NCBI RefSeq assembly: GCF_003339815.1
Contig: NZ_PPTT01000009.1
Location: forward strand, 1-64,000
DNA length: 64,000 nt
Source of the DNA: Eggerthella sinensis
GTDB lineage: Bacteria > Actinomycetota > Coriobacteriia > Coriobacteriales > Eggerthellaceae
Direction: 5' to 3'
The position numbers and the translations under genes are program-made. Under the pieces are notes generated by a model. That model made no database searches. It was not told the origin of the DNA and saw only the letters and a program-made list of their open reading frames with translations. Positions 1 to 8,099 of the stretch are shown piece after piece (the first letter of the stretch is position 1; each line of letters begins with the position of its first letter).

Positions 1-20
1 GGGCGTGCTATGGTGGGGGC

Positions 21-431
21 ATGGAAACGAATCCTTACAACGGCGGTCCGGCTTCCGGGCGCACGTCCGTGCGGCGAAAATTCGTCGTGGTCGGCCGCTG
101 GGTGCTGGCCGTGGCGTGGGCGGCCACCGTCTATCTCATGCCGAGCGTGGCCGCGCCGTCCACCATCGTGTGCTTCGTCGAATTCGCCGTGCTCAGCTTC
201 CTTTTGGCCAACGCGCTGTGGCAGCACATGGGGCTGTTCACCTCGTGCGCGCTGGCCGTGCTGCTCACGTGCATGCTGGGCATCGCCGACGGCGTGGTGT
301 CGCTGCTGGTGCCCGACCACCTGTTCAGCTTCGTCGACTGGCTCGTGGGCTCGGCCGGCGCCGTCGTGGGCGGCGTGGTGGCCCATCCCGCCCTGCGCGC
401 CATCGACAGCTTCATCAGCTCCGACCTCTGA
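21..431 (+). CDS. Small polytopic membrane protein (VanZ-like?)
   Basis: A 136-residue protein with a short hydrophilic, basic N-terminus (about 25 residues) followed by about four hydrophobic segments. The last third (IADGVVSLLVPDHL, then an acidic-hydrophobic stretch and a Gly-rich helix) is reminiscent of VanZ-like proteins, but I cannot confirm this by eye. The start at 21 follows a GGTGGGGGC purine-rich stretch. It stands alone on the strand and a hairpin overlaps its stop codon. Function unknown; location in the cytoplasmic membrane is the only safe statement. Confidence 0.6.
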   Translation: METNPYNGGPASGRTSVRRKFVVVGRWVLAVAWAATVYLMPSVAAPSTIVCFVEFAVLSFLLANALWQHMGLFTSCALAVLLTCMLGIADGVVSLLVPDHLFSFVDWLVGSAGAVVGGVVAHPALRAIDSFISSDL

Positions 432-445
432 GGGCGAACGCCCTC
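430..445 (+). terminator. Hairpin overlapping the stop of the first gene
   Basis: Perfect 6-bp inverted repeat GAGGGC/GCCCTC with a 4-nt loop, beginning in the stop codon. No U-tract follows, so a terminator role is tentative. Confidence 0.3.
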
Positions 446-572
446 CCTCATCCCATCCGAAGGTTACGGGTGCTTCTCGGGGCGGCCACGTGCGCGCGGC
501 GTGCGCTGCGGCGCTCGCCGTGTGCGCTAGGGTGACGAGTCGAACGGACACCCCGAGCAGAAGGAGACAGCC

Positions 573-917
573 ATGAACGCGAAGGAAGGCAGCAACCGGC
601 CCGCCGCGCTGGGACGCGGACTCGACACCCTCATGGGACGCGACGACGACGTCCAGGAAGATTGGAAGGAAGCGCAGGAGGCCGTGGAAGGAGACGAATT
701 CCAGGAGCTCGACGGCGTCGAAGCGCCCGAGGAGCCCGGCCGCGAGCAGCGACTTGCGCCCGAGGAGCCCGCGCGCCGCAAGGACCGCTCGCTTGAGAAA
801 AACGCGTGCCTCGTGGGCGGGCTCATCGCGAGCGGGGCGGCGGGCGCCGTCGCCGTTGCGGCGTTTACCCTGCTCGGCGTGCGGGCGGTGCTGTCGATGA
901 GCCGCCGTCGCTGGTAG
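573..917 (+). CDS. C-tail-anchored acidic protein with a ParB-like N-terminal peptide
   Basis: A 114-residue protein preceded by AGAAGGAGA. Residues 10-22 read RPAALGRGLDTLM, which closely matches the LGRGLxALx peptide at the N-terminus of ParB/Spo0J proteins. In ParB that peptide carries the basic residue that stimulates ParA/Soj ATPase. Residues 25-75 are a highly acidic, probably disordered linker. One transmembrane helix follows (about 80-108, Gly/Ala-rich), then a basic tail RRRW. No ParB DNA-binding domain (HTH or CTPase motifs) is present. From this I infer a membrane-bound protein that could contact a ParA/MinD-type ATPase; this is untested. A strong hairpin follows the gene. Confidence 0.6.
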   Translation: MNAKEGSNRPAALGRGLDTLMGRDDDVQEDWKEAQEAVEGDEFQELDGVEAPEEPGREQRLAPEEPARRKDRSLEKNACLVGGLIASGAAGAVAVAAFTLLGVRAVLSMSRRRW

Positions 918-950
918 CGTCGCACCCCTCCATCCCCCTCGCCCCCTTGA

Positions 951-978
951 GAAACGCCGCCCGCCCGGGCGGCGTTTC
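951..978 (+). terminator. Perfect 12-bp hairpin
   Basis: GAAACGCCGCCC / GGGCGGCGTTTC with a 4-nt loop lies between the ParB-peptide gene and the response regulator. It is perfectly paired and GC-rich, but has no clear U-tract. It insulates the two transcription units. Confidence 0.65.
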
Positions 979-1053
979 CGCGTTCGGAAGCGCGCCCGCC
1001 GCCGTTTTCTGCTACCGTGGTGGCGAACGCAACGAACGGGGGAAGGACCAGCT

Positions 1054-1725
1054 ATGCGCATTCTGCTTGTCGAGGACGACGGGGCCATCGTGGCCAGCTT
1101 GACCGATTTGCTGCGAGCGGAAGGGTACGAGATCGACGCCGCGGACGGCCAAGACGCCGCCGTCGAGCTGCTGCGCGGGGCGCGCTACGACCTCGCGCTC
1201 GTGGACGTGGCGCTCGCGCAGGGCAACGGGTTCGCGGTGTGCGCCGCCGCCAAGGCGTGCGAGCCCGCGCCCGCCGTCATCTTCCTCACCGCCTCCGACG
1301 ACGAGTACAGCACGGTGGCCGGCCTCGACATGGGCGCCGACGACTACATCGCCAAGCCCTTCCGCGCCCGCGAGCTGCTCTCGCGCATCCGCTCGGTGCT
1401 GCGGCGCACCGCGCACACGTCCTCGCTGCTGCGCCTGGGCGACGTGGAGATCGACGCGGGCTCGGCGTGCGTGCGCAAGGCGGGCGGCGACGTGGCGCTC
1501 ACGGCGCTCGAGTACCGGCTGCTCCTGCTGTTCGCGCAGAGCCAGGGCAAGCTGGTCACGCGCGAGCACGTGCGCAACGCCATCTGGGACAGCGCCGGCG
1601 AGTACGTGAGCGACAACACGCTGAGCGTGTACGTCAAGCGCCTGCGCGACAAGGTGGAGGACGACCCTGCGAACCCCCGGCTCATCCTCACGGTGCGCGG
1701 GCTGGGCTACCGGGCGGGAGCGTGA
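1054..1725 (+). CDS. OmpR/PhoB-type response regulator
   Basis: A 223-residue response regulator. The receiver domain (about 1-115) has the acidic pocket EDD at 8-10, the phospho-acceptor Asp in LALVDVALA (about 51), the Thr of FLTA and the Lys of AKPF. The C-terminal winged-helix domain (about 130-223) ends in the usual RGLGYRAG. The start follows GGGGGAAGGA. It is the first gene of a four-gene set with a histidine kinase (1 nt away), an ABC ATPase and a large FtsX permease, the layout of antimicrobial-peptide or cell-envelope stress modules of the BceRS-BceAB/MacB kind. The inducer is not visible in the sequence. Confidence 0.9.
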   Translation: MRILLVEDDGAIVASLTDLLRAEGYEIDAADGQDAAVELLRGARYDLALVDVALAQGNGFAVCAAAKACEPAPAVIFLTASDDEYSTVAGLDMGADDYIAKPFRARELLSRIRSVLRRTAHTSSLLRLGDVEIDAGSACVRKAGGDVALTALEYRLLLLFAQSQGKLVTREHVRNAIWDSAGEYVSDNTLSVYVKRLRDKVEDDPANPRLILTVRGLGYRAGA

Positions 1726-1726
1726 G

Positions 1727-2728
1727 ATGAAACTGCTGAGGAATCGCGCGTTCGCCGGCCAACTCGCGTTGCTCGGCGGCGCGCTCGCCCTCGTCGCCGT
1801 GGCGGCGGGCGTCGTCGAAGGACCGCGCGCAGGGCTGTGGGCGCTCGCCGCGGACGCGGTGGCCTGCGCGCTGTTCGCGGCGTTCTCGGCGCACCGCTAC
1901 GGCCAGATCGCGCGTTTGGCCGCCGAAGTGGACGAGGTGCTGCACGACGGCCGCCGCATCGATTTCTCCGACTACCGCGAGGGCGACCTCGCCGTGCTCA
2001 AGAACGAGCTGGCCAAGATGGTGGCGGCCCTGAGAACGGCAACCGAGCGCCTCGAAGCGGAGAAGCACGCCCTGGCCGATGCGCTGGCCGACGTGTCGCA
2101 CCAGATCAGAACGCCGCTCACGGCCATGGGCCTGCTCATCCCCGCCGCCGAGCGCGCCGAAGACGACGCCGAGCGGCGACGCATCCTGCACGAGCTCGAA
2201 ACGCTGACGGATCGCGTGGGCTGGCTCGTGACCGCGCTGCTCAAGCTGGCGAAGGCCGATGCGGGGGCCATCCGCGTGCAGGCCCGGCCCGTGGACGCGG
2301 CGCGCCTCGTCTCCGACGCGCTGGCCCCGCTGGCCGGCGCCTTCGACCTGCGCGACGTGACCTGCACGGTGGACGTGGACGAGGGCGCCTCCTTCGTCGG
2401 CGACGCCGCGTGGTCGGCCGAGGCGCTGGGCAACATCCTCAAGAACTGCATGGAGCACACGCCGGCCGGAGGGGCCGTGCGCGTGCGCGCCTCCGTCGAC
2501 GCCGTGGCCTTCCGCCTGCGCGTGACGGACACGGGGCCGGGCATCGCGAGCGAGGACCTTCCCCATCTGTTCGAGCGCTTCTACCGCGGCGAGGGCTCGG
2601 AAGGCTTCGGCATCGGCCTGGCGCTCGCGCAGGCGCTCGTGACGGCGCAGGGCGGCTCGCTGCGCGCGAGCAACGACCGCGACGGCGGTGCACGCTTCGA
2701 CCTCGTGTTTCCCAAGGTCATCGTGTAG
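1727..2728 (+). CDS. Sensor histidine kinase, partner of the preceding regulator
   Basis: A 333-residue kinase. Two closely spaced N-terminal membrane helices (about 10-30 and 35-55) leave almost no extracytoplasmic loop, which fits an intramembrane-sensing kinase that reads its signal through a transporter. The DHp helix carries ADVSHQIRTPLTAMG (phospho-accepting His about 126). The catalytic domain has an N-box (NILKNCMEH), DTGPGI and GFGIGLAL. It begins 1 nt after the response regulator stop, so the two are translated together. The large permease two genes downstream is the likely signal-transducing partner. Confidence 0.88.
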   Translation: MKLLRNRAFAGQLALLGGALALVAVAAGVVEGPRAGLWALAADAVACALFAAFSAHRYGQIARLAAEVDEVLHDGRRIDFSDYREGDLAVLKNELAKMVAALRTATERLEAEKHALADALADVSHQIRTPLTAMGLLIPAAERAEDDAERRRILHELETLTDRVGWLVTALLKLAKADAGAIRVQARPVDAARLVSDALAPLAGAFDLRDVTCTVDVDEGASFVGDAAWSAEALGNILKNCMEHTPAGGAVRVRASVDAVAFRLRVTDTGPGIASEDLPHLFERFYRGEGSEGFGIGLALAQALVTAQGGSLRASNDRDGGARFDLVFPKVIV

Positions 2729-2860
2729 CGCGACCCCGCTCGAAGTTCGCCGCGCGGCGTTTCTGAAGACAACATGACAATTCTGTCACGGAGCGTTCAT
2801 GCCCGTGCAAGCGCCGTGGGCGCACACTGTTCCGCAGACCGTAAGCGAGAAAGGCTCATC

Positions 2861-3541
2861 ATGGACATTCTGACCATCGACCATCTCACCAAGGTGTACG
2901 GAAGCGGACGCACGGCGCTCAAGGCGCTCGACGACGTGTCGTTCTCCGTCGCCGCAGGCGAGTTCGTGGCCATCGTCGGCTCGTCGGGCTCCGGCAAGTC
3001 GACGCTGCTGCACCTCATGGGCGGCGTCGACCGCCCCACGTCGGGCACCGTGCTGCTGAACGGCGCCGACGTGTACGCGCGCTCCGACGAGGAGCTGGCC
3101 GTGCTGCGCCGCCGCGAGGTGGGGCTCGTGTACCAGTTCTACAACCTCATTCCCGTGCTGAACGTGGTGGAGAACATGACGCTGCCCGTGCTCATGGACG
3201 GCCGGCCGGTGAACGAGCAGCGCCTCGGCATGCTGCTGGACGGCCTGGGTTTGCGCGGGCACGAGCGCTTCCTGCCGAACCAGCTGTCGGGCGGGCAGCA
3301 GCAGCGCGTGGCCATCGGGCGCGCGCTCATGAACGCCCCGGCCGTCGTGCTGGCCGACGAGCCCACCGGCAACCTCGACTCGCGCAACTCCGGCGAGATC
3401 ATGGCGCTGCTGCGCGAGTCGAACAAGCGCTTCGACCAGACGCTCGTGGTGATCACCCACGACGAGGACATCGCGTGCATGGCCGACCGCGTGATCGCCA
3501 TCGAGGACGGCCGCATCGCCTCCGACGAGAGGCGGCGCTAG
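2861..3541 (+). CDS. ABC transporter ATP-binding protein (MacB/BceA/LolD family)
   Basis: A 226-residue ATPase, full length for the family. Walker A is GSSGSGKST (about 38-46), the signature is LSGGQQQR, and Walker B is [12 protein letters not shown] followed by the H-loop ITHDED. I chose the ATG at 2861 ([14 protein letters not shown]) because GAGAAAGG lies just upstream and the family N-terminus starts there. The stop abuts the ATG of the permease. A 130-bp gap containing the dyad TGACA-attc-TGTCA separates it from the kinase, so it may have its own promoter controlled by the two-component system. Confidence 0.92.
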   Translation: MDILTIDHLTKVYGSGRTALKALDDVSFSVAAGEFVAIVGSSGSGKSTLLHLMGGVDRPTSGTVLLNGADVYARSDEELAVLRRREVGLVYQFYNLIPVLNVVENMTLPVLMDGRPVNEQRLGMLLDGLGLRGHERFLPNQLSGGQQQRVAIGRALMNAPAVVLADEPTGNLDSRNSGEIMALLRESNKRFDQTLVVITHDEDIACMADRVIAIEDGRIASDERRR

Positions 3542-6445
3542 ATGGCCGGCATATTCACGCGCTTCACCCGGCGCACGCTCGCGCGCAACCGCGTGCGCAC
3601 CGCCGTGACCGTGGTGGGCATCGCCTTGTCCACGGCGCTCTTGGCGGCCGTGCTCACGAGCGTGGCCAGCGTGCAGCAGGGGCTGTTCGAGCGCACGCTG
3701 GCCACCGAGGGCTCGTGGCACGTCTACTCCCCCGACGTGACCGCGCAGGCCGTCGACGCCTTGAAGGACGCCGACGAAACGCGCGCGCTCGCGACGTTCA
3801 CGCTGTACGGGACCGCCGCGCTCACCGAGCAGGACGCCCGCTCCCTGGGCAGCTTCATCGGGGTCAAATCCCTGCCGAGCACCGTCAAGGGCGCGGACGA
3901 ACCCGACGGGGCGCCCTTCGCGCTCATGCCGGAGCTGCTCGAGGGGCGCGAGCCCGAAACCGCCGACGAGGTGCTGCTGCCCGACTACTTCAAGGGCGAG
4001 ACGCTGGGGGCCGACGGCGCGCCGGGTGCATCGTCGAACGGCCCGCTCGAGGTGGGCGGCACCGTCACGGCCGACTTCGGCGCCCTCGCCGCAGCGGACG
4101 GCGAGACGCGCATCGAGGAGGCGCGCGAGCGCACGCTCACCGTCGTGGGCTTCTACCGGCACCAGCCGGGCTTCCTCGGGAACAACTACACCGCCGCCGA
4201 ATCATCCGCGGTGGCCCTCACCGTGGCGGACGCTGCGGAAGGAGCCGGCGCGGCTTCCTCGCCCGCCGCCAAAACCGGCGTCTACGTGGTGACGCAGGGC
4301 GTGTCGAGCCTCGACGGCATGCACGCGTTCTTCGAGCGCGCCACGGGCGTCGGCGAGGCGGCCTCCACCCTGTACCACACGAACCTGTTCCGCTACCTGG
4401 GCGTCTCCGACGGCCGTGCCATCTGGGACGCGTTGTGGATGGTCGCCGCCGTGCTGGCCGCCGTCATCGTGGTGGCGTCGGTGTCGCTCATCTACAACGC
4501 CTTCGCCATCTCGGTGGCCGAGCGCACGCGGCAGTTCGGCCTTTTGGCCTCGCTCGGCGCGTCGAAGCGGCAGCTCAGGCGCACCGTGCTCGTGGAAGCG
4601 CTGCTGCTCGGCGCCGTCGGCGTGCCCGTGGGGCTGCTGGTCGGCGTCGCGGGAACCGCCGGGGTGTTCGCCGTGTCGCAGGAGGCGTTCGCGGCCATGC
4701 TCGGCGAGAGCGGCGGCCTCTCCGTGCACCTGAGCGCGCCCATCCTCGCCGCCGCGGCGGCGCTCTCGTTCGTCACGCTGCTCGTGAGCGCGTGGGTGCC
4801 GGCCGCGCGGGCGGCGCGCGTGTCGGCCGTCGACGCCATCCGCCAGACGCAGGACGTGCGCCTGTCGAAGCGCGCGACCCGCAAGGCGGCCTCGGACGGC
4901 GCGGGAAGCGGCGGTCCCTGCGCCGTCAAGCTGGGGCTCGCCGGAAGGCTGTGCGGCATCCCCGGGTTCGTGGCGCATCGCAACCTCTCGCGCGCCGCGT
5001 CGCGCGGACGCACCGTGGTGGCGTCGCTCGCCGTGAGCGTGGCCCTCGTGGTCACCACGGGCAGCGTGGCGCTGTACCTCGAACCGCTGTCGCAGCGCGC
5101 AGGCGGCTCGGGAGGCGCCGGAAGCGGCGCGGACATCGTGGCGTCGGTCTACGCCAACAACGAGGGCATGCGCGAGAGTGCCATCCTCTCGGACCGCGCC
5201 GACGAGTTCGACCGGTTCGTGGAACGCGCGAGCCGGATCGAGGGCGTGGAGCTCATCGGGTCGACGCGTCAAGGGCAGACCGAATGCGTCATCCCGGCCG
5301 ACCTCATCACGCCCGAGGCGCGGCAGACGCGCGAGGCCTACCAGGAGCAGATCGCCGCCGACTGGGTGCCGCGCGCCTTCGACGCCCAGGGCGCCTACTA
5401 CGGCGAAGTCACCCTCTTCTACCTCGATGCGGGGGCGTGGGAGGCGCTCGTGGACGAGCTGGGGCTCGATGCGGCGGCGTACTCCGACTCGGCGAACCCG
5501 CGCGCCATCGGCCTCGACGTCTACCAGGATACCCTGCCCGACGGCTCCTACGTGTCCGCCAAGCCGTTCGCCGGCACGGGGCCCGTCACCCTGTACGCCA
5601 TCGAGGAGCGCGAAGGGTTCTCCTCGATGGGCATGACGAAGGGCGACGACGGAGAGCCCGCCGTGTGCTACCTCGACCAGGAGGCGGCCGACGGCGCGGG
5701 CGGCGGCCTGATCTCCGTGCCGGCCGACGAAGCCGCCGCGGCCTACCCGCTCGAGATCGGCGCGCTCGCGGCCGACGAGCCCGCCGCGGTGAACGCCGCC
5801 GCAGGCGGACAGCGCTTCCCGGCCCTGCTGCTGCCGGAAAGCGCGGCGGACGACGCTGCCTCGGGAGACGGGCAGACGAGCCCCTACGCGTACACGTTCG
5901 CAAGCCTCTCGTTCACCGCCGAGGACCACGCGCAGGCCGTCGCCGAGCTCGAGGAGCTGGCGAAGGACTACGACGGCCTCTCGGTGAACGTGAACGACAT
6001 CGTGGAATCGGCGCGCCAGAACCGTCTCATCTTCCAGTCCATCCAGCTGTTCGTGCTGTGCTTCTCGCTCATCACCGTGCTCATCGCCGTGGCCAACGTG
6101 TTCAACACGCTGGCGAACGGGATCATCCTGCGCACGCGCGAATTTGCCACGCTGCGCTCGGTGGGCATGGGCAATCGCGCCTTCGCCCGCATGCTGGCCT
6201 ACGAGTGCGCCAGCTACGCGCTGCGCGGCTTGGGAATCGGCCTCGCCGTTGCGGTGGCAGTGGCGTTCCTGCTGTTCAAAGCCACGTCCCTGGCGTTCGC
6301 CGGGCTGGCCTTCACCCTGCCCTGGGGCTACGTGGCCCTGGCTGCGGGCATCGTGTGCGCGGTGCTCGCCCTGAGCGTGGCCTACGCGCTCCACCGATCG
6401 CACGCCGCCAGCATCGTGGAGTCCCTGCGCTCCGACGCCATCTAG
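3542..6445 (+). CDS. Large FtsX-family ABC permease
   Basis: A 967-residue MacB/FtsX-type permease. One N-terminal helix (about 15-38) is followed by an extracytoplasmic domain to about residue 290. A bundle of three helices (about 295-435), one central helix (about 500-520), a second long extracytoplasmic domain (about 530-830), and a final helix set (about 835-955) complete the topology. The duplicated FtsX arrangement is that of BceB-like or actinobacterial lipoprotein/antibiotic efflux permeases. Its ATPase lies directly upstream with no gap. The likely role is energised removal of an envelope-active compound, or substrate extrusion, under control of the upstream two-component system. Confidence 0.88.
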   Translation: MAGIFTRFTRRTLARNRVRTAVTVVGIALSTALLAAVLTSVASVQQGLFERTLATEGSWHVYSPDVTAQAVDALKDADETRALATFTLYGTAALTEQDARSLGSFIGVKSLPSTVKGADEPDGAPFALMPELLEGREPETADEVLLPDYFKGETLGADGAPGASSNGPLEVGGTVTADFGALAAADGETRIEEARERTLTVVGFYRHQPGFLGNNYTAAESSAVALTVADAAEGAGAASSPAAKTGVYVVTQGVSSLDGMHAFFERATGVGEAASTLYHTNLFRYLGVSDGRAIWDALWMVAAVLAAVIVVASVSLIYNAFAISVAERTRQFGLLASLGASKRQLRRTVLVEALLLGAVGVPVGLLVGVAGTAGVFAVSQEAFAAMLGESGGLSVHLSAPILAAAAALSFVTLLVSAWVPAARAARVSAVDAIRQTQDVRLSKRATRKAASDGAGSGGPCAVKLGLAGRLCGIPGFVAHRNLSRAASRGRTVVASLAVSVALVVTTGSVALYLEPLSQRAGGSGGAGSGADIVASVYANNEGMRESAILSDRADEFDRFVERASRIEGVELIGSTRQGQTECVIPADLITPEARQTREAYQEQIAADWVPRAFDAQGAYYGEVTLFYLDAGAWEALVDELGLDAAAYSDSANPRAIGLDVYQDTLPDGSYVSAKPFAGTGPVTLYAIEEREGFSSMGMTKGDDGEPAVCYLDQEAADGAGGGLISVPADEAAAAYPLEIGALAADEPAAVNAAAGGQRFPALLLPESAADDAASGDGQTSPYAYTFASLSFTAEDHAQAVAELEELAKDYDGLSVNVNDIVESARQNRLIFQSIQLFVLCFSLITVLIAVANVFNTLANGIILRTREFATLRSVGMGNRAFARMLAYECASYALRGLGIGLAVAVAVAFLLFKATSLAFAGLAFTLPWGYVALAAGIVCAVLALSVAYALHRSHAASIVESLRSDAI

Positions 6446-6456
6446 GCGCCCCCGCC

Positions 6457-6489
6457 GGACGGCCCGTCCCCCCGGGGAACGGGCCGTCC
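6457..6489. terminator. Hairpin between converging genes
   Basis: Perfect 11-bp stem GGACGGCCCGT / ACGGGCCGTCC in the 89-bp gap between the FtsX permease and the convergent membrane protein gene. There is no long T-run on either side; it probably acts in both directions. Confidence 0.6.
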
Positions 6490-6534
6490 GCGACGCCGGC
6501 CCCTCCCGGCGCCGCCCCTCTCCCGTTCGCTTCC

Positions 6535-7533
6535 TCAGCGGGCGGCTTTGAAGGTGCGCACGGTCGCGTCCACGGCGTCGATGGCGAGCGCGACCAGCAC
6601 GAGACCGCAGAACGCGGTTTGGATGTTCGCGACGGCCCACTGCACGGGGCCGTTCAGCGGATCGCCCGACGATTCCAGCGCTTGCATGACGGCCGTCCCG
6701 TCGACGATCTGGAAGTTCGTCAGCCAGAACACCACGAGCACGGCCGCCAGCGCATCGGAGACGAGCGTGACCGCGAGCAGCCGCGTCGAGTAACGGCCTT
6801 CGACGAGCTTGAAGCTCTCGGCGGCCACGCAGATGAGCGTCCAGGCGATGATGACCCAGGCCGATGCGCGGATGGCGGCCACGTTGAACGGGTCGAACGG
6901 CACGCCGTCGCCGCGGTGGCTCAAAGCGTTCAGCACGTCGGGGAACAGCAGGAGCACCGCCGCGCCCAGCACCGAGAACACGATGCCTGCCACGGCGTCG
7001 CCGCGCGTCGAGGGCTTCGCCTCGCGCGGCACGGGCGGAAGGTCGTCGAGCGAGCCCATCATGGACACGTCCACCTCGATGCCCTTGCGCGAGAAGACGG
7101 CGAACAGCACCGTCACGAACGAGAACGCGAACGAGAGGGCCGCGATCCAGCCGCCGACGCCCTCGACCGCCTGCAGAGCCAGGTTGTCGCCCGGTTCAAC
7201 GAGCATCGACAGGATGCCCGCCACGGCCATGCCGCCCGTCACGCAGATGAGGACCAGCTTCAGCACCGCGATATATTGGGAGTAATACGGCTGCCCGATC
7301 AGGCACTTCCCTTCGCCGTTCGTGTACTTGCGCACCATTTCGGCCGGCGTTCCCAACTCGGTGAGCACCACGCGCACGTCCTTCGACGTGGGCGCGAGCC
7401 CGCCGCAGCGCTCGTCGAGCATGTCGGAGATCAGCGTGCGCAACTCCTCGGCCACGTCGGCGCGCTGTTCGGCCGGCAGATGGCGCGTGATGGCGTACAG
7501 GTAGCGCTCGATCAGGTCGTTATCGTTCGACAT
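6535..7533 (-). CDS. Membrane protein with HAAS-like cytoplasmic N-terminus
   Basis: A 332-residue protein. The first about 75 residues are soluble and helical (IERYLYAITRHLP, then an acidic amphipathic helix, LGTPAEMVRKYT). This resembles the HAAS/permease-prefix domain found next to PadR regulators. About seven hydrophobic helices follow. I used the ATG at 7533 (MSNDND), which overlaps the end of the PadR gene by 14 nt. The pairing of a PadR-like repressor with an HAAS-type membrane protein is a common two-gene unit; the substrate or signal is unknown. Confidence 0.75.
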   Translation of the reverse strand: MSNDNDLIERYLYAITRHLPAEQRADVAEELRTLISDMLDERCGGLAPTSKDVRVVLTELGTPAEMVRKYTNGEGKCLIGQPYYSQYIAVLKLVLICVTGGMAVAGILSMLVEPGDNLALQAVEGVGGWIAALSFAFSFVTVLFAVFSRKGIEVDVSMMGSLDDLPPVPREAKPSTRGDAVAGIVFSVLGAAVLLLFPDVLNALSHRGDGVPFDPFNVAAIRASAWVIIAWTLICVAAESFKLVEGRYSTRLLAVTLVSDALAAVLVVFWLTNFQIVDGTAVMQALESSGDPLNGPVQWAVANIQTAFCGLVLVALAIDAVDATVRTFKAAR

Positions 7534-7918
7534 GGGTGCGATCCTTTCCCGCGGCGTCGGCGTCGCCGGCGCGCTCTTCGGCATGTTCCGTATGCAGCAG
7601 CGTGTTCACGCCCGCGCAGAGCGCCTGCCACTGCGCCTCCACCTCGCCGAGCACGCGCACGCCCTCGTCGGTGGTTCGGTAGTACTTGCGCGGCTTCGAT
7701 GCGCCGTTGTCCCACTCGCTCGTCAGCAGCCCCTGCGCCTCAAGGCGCCGCATGAGCGGGTACAGCGTGTTCGCCTCGATGGGAATGCCGTGATCGGCCA
7801 GCGTCTTCACCAGCGCGTAGCCGTACGCCGGTTCGCGCAGCTGCCCGAGCACGAGCATGACCAGCGTGCCGCGCCGCAGCTCGAGGACCATGCTCGATAC
7901 GATGTCGTCGTGCGCCAC
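7520..7918 (-). CDS. PadR-family transcriptional repressor
   Basis: A 132-residue PadR-like winged helix. Recognisable are the N-terminal GTLVMLVLGQL, YGYALVKTL, the recognition region ANTLYPLMRRLEAQGLL, and the wing KPRKYYRTT. The GTG at 7918 is chosen because AAAGGGGGAGAC sits directly upstream and conserved sequence starts just after it; in-frame codons further upstream read into the operator. It is co-transcribed with the following membrane protein gene and probably represses both through the inverted repeats at 7945-8002. Confidence 0.88.
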   Translation of the reverse strand: MAHDDIVSSMVLELRRGTLVMLVLGQLREPAYGYALVKTLADHGIPIEANTLYPLMRRLEAQGLLTSEWDNGASKPRKYYRTTDEGVRVLGEVEAQWQALCAGVNTLLHTEHAEERAGDADAAGKDRTHVER

Positions 7919-7944
7919 GTCTCCCCCTTTCCGCCGTTCGTTCG

Positions 7945-8002
7945 ATAGTGTGTGTTGCACACTATAACATACGATACACGATAGTGTGCGATACACACCA
8001 TA
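7945..8002. promoter_or_regulatory. Inverted-repeat operator upstream of padR
   Basis: A perfect dyad ATAGTGTG-N5-CACACTAT (7945-7965) is followed by a second, imperfect copy (ATAGTGTG at 7981 then a CACAC half-site), with short GATACAC repeats between. This is the only AT-rich stretch here and lies just upstream of the PadR start. The layout fits autoregulation of the PadR operon. The divergent kinase at 8100 begins about 100 bp away and could be co-controlled. Confidence 0.6.
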
Positions 8003-8099
8003 AACTATTTGGATCGCGCTTGCGAGGCGCCGAGCGCGGGCGCGTCGTGCTACCATATTCCTTTATATGATCGCTTGTATCATGGAAAGAGATAGCGCT

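Noticed and set aside
3475-7755. A 1426-codon reading frame on the plus strand
   Set aside because: It is an Arg/Ala/Gly-rich shadow of the FtsX permease and of the opposite-strand membrane protein, a composition artefact of high-GC DNA. Similar long frames opposite mgtA, tex, the YhgE genes and the uvrA2-like gene were dropped for the same reason.
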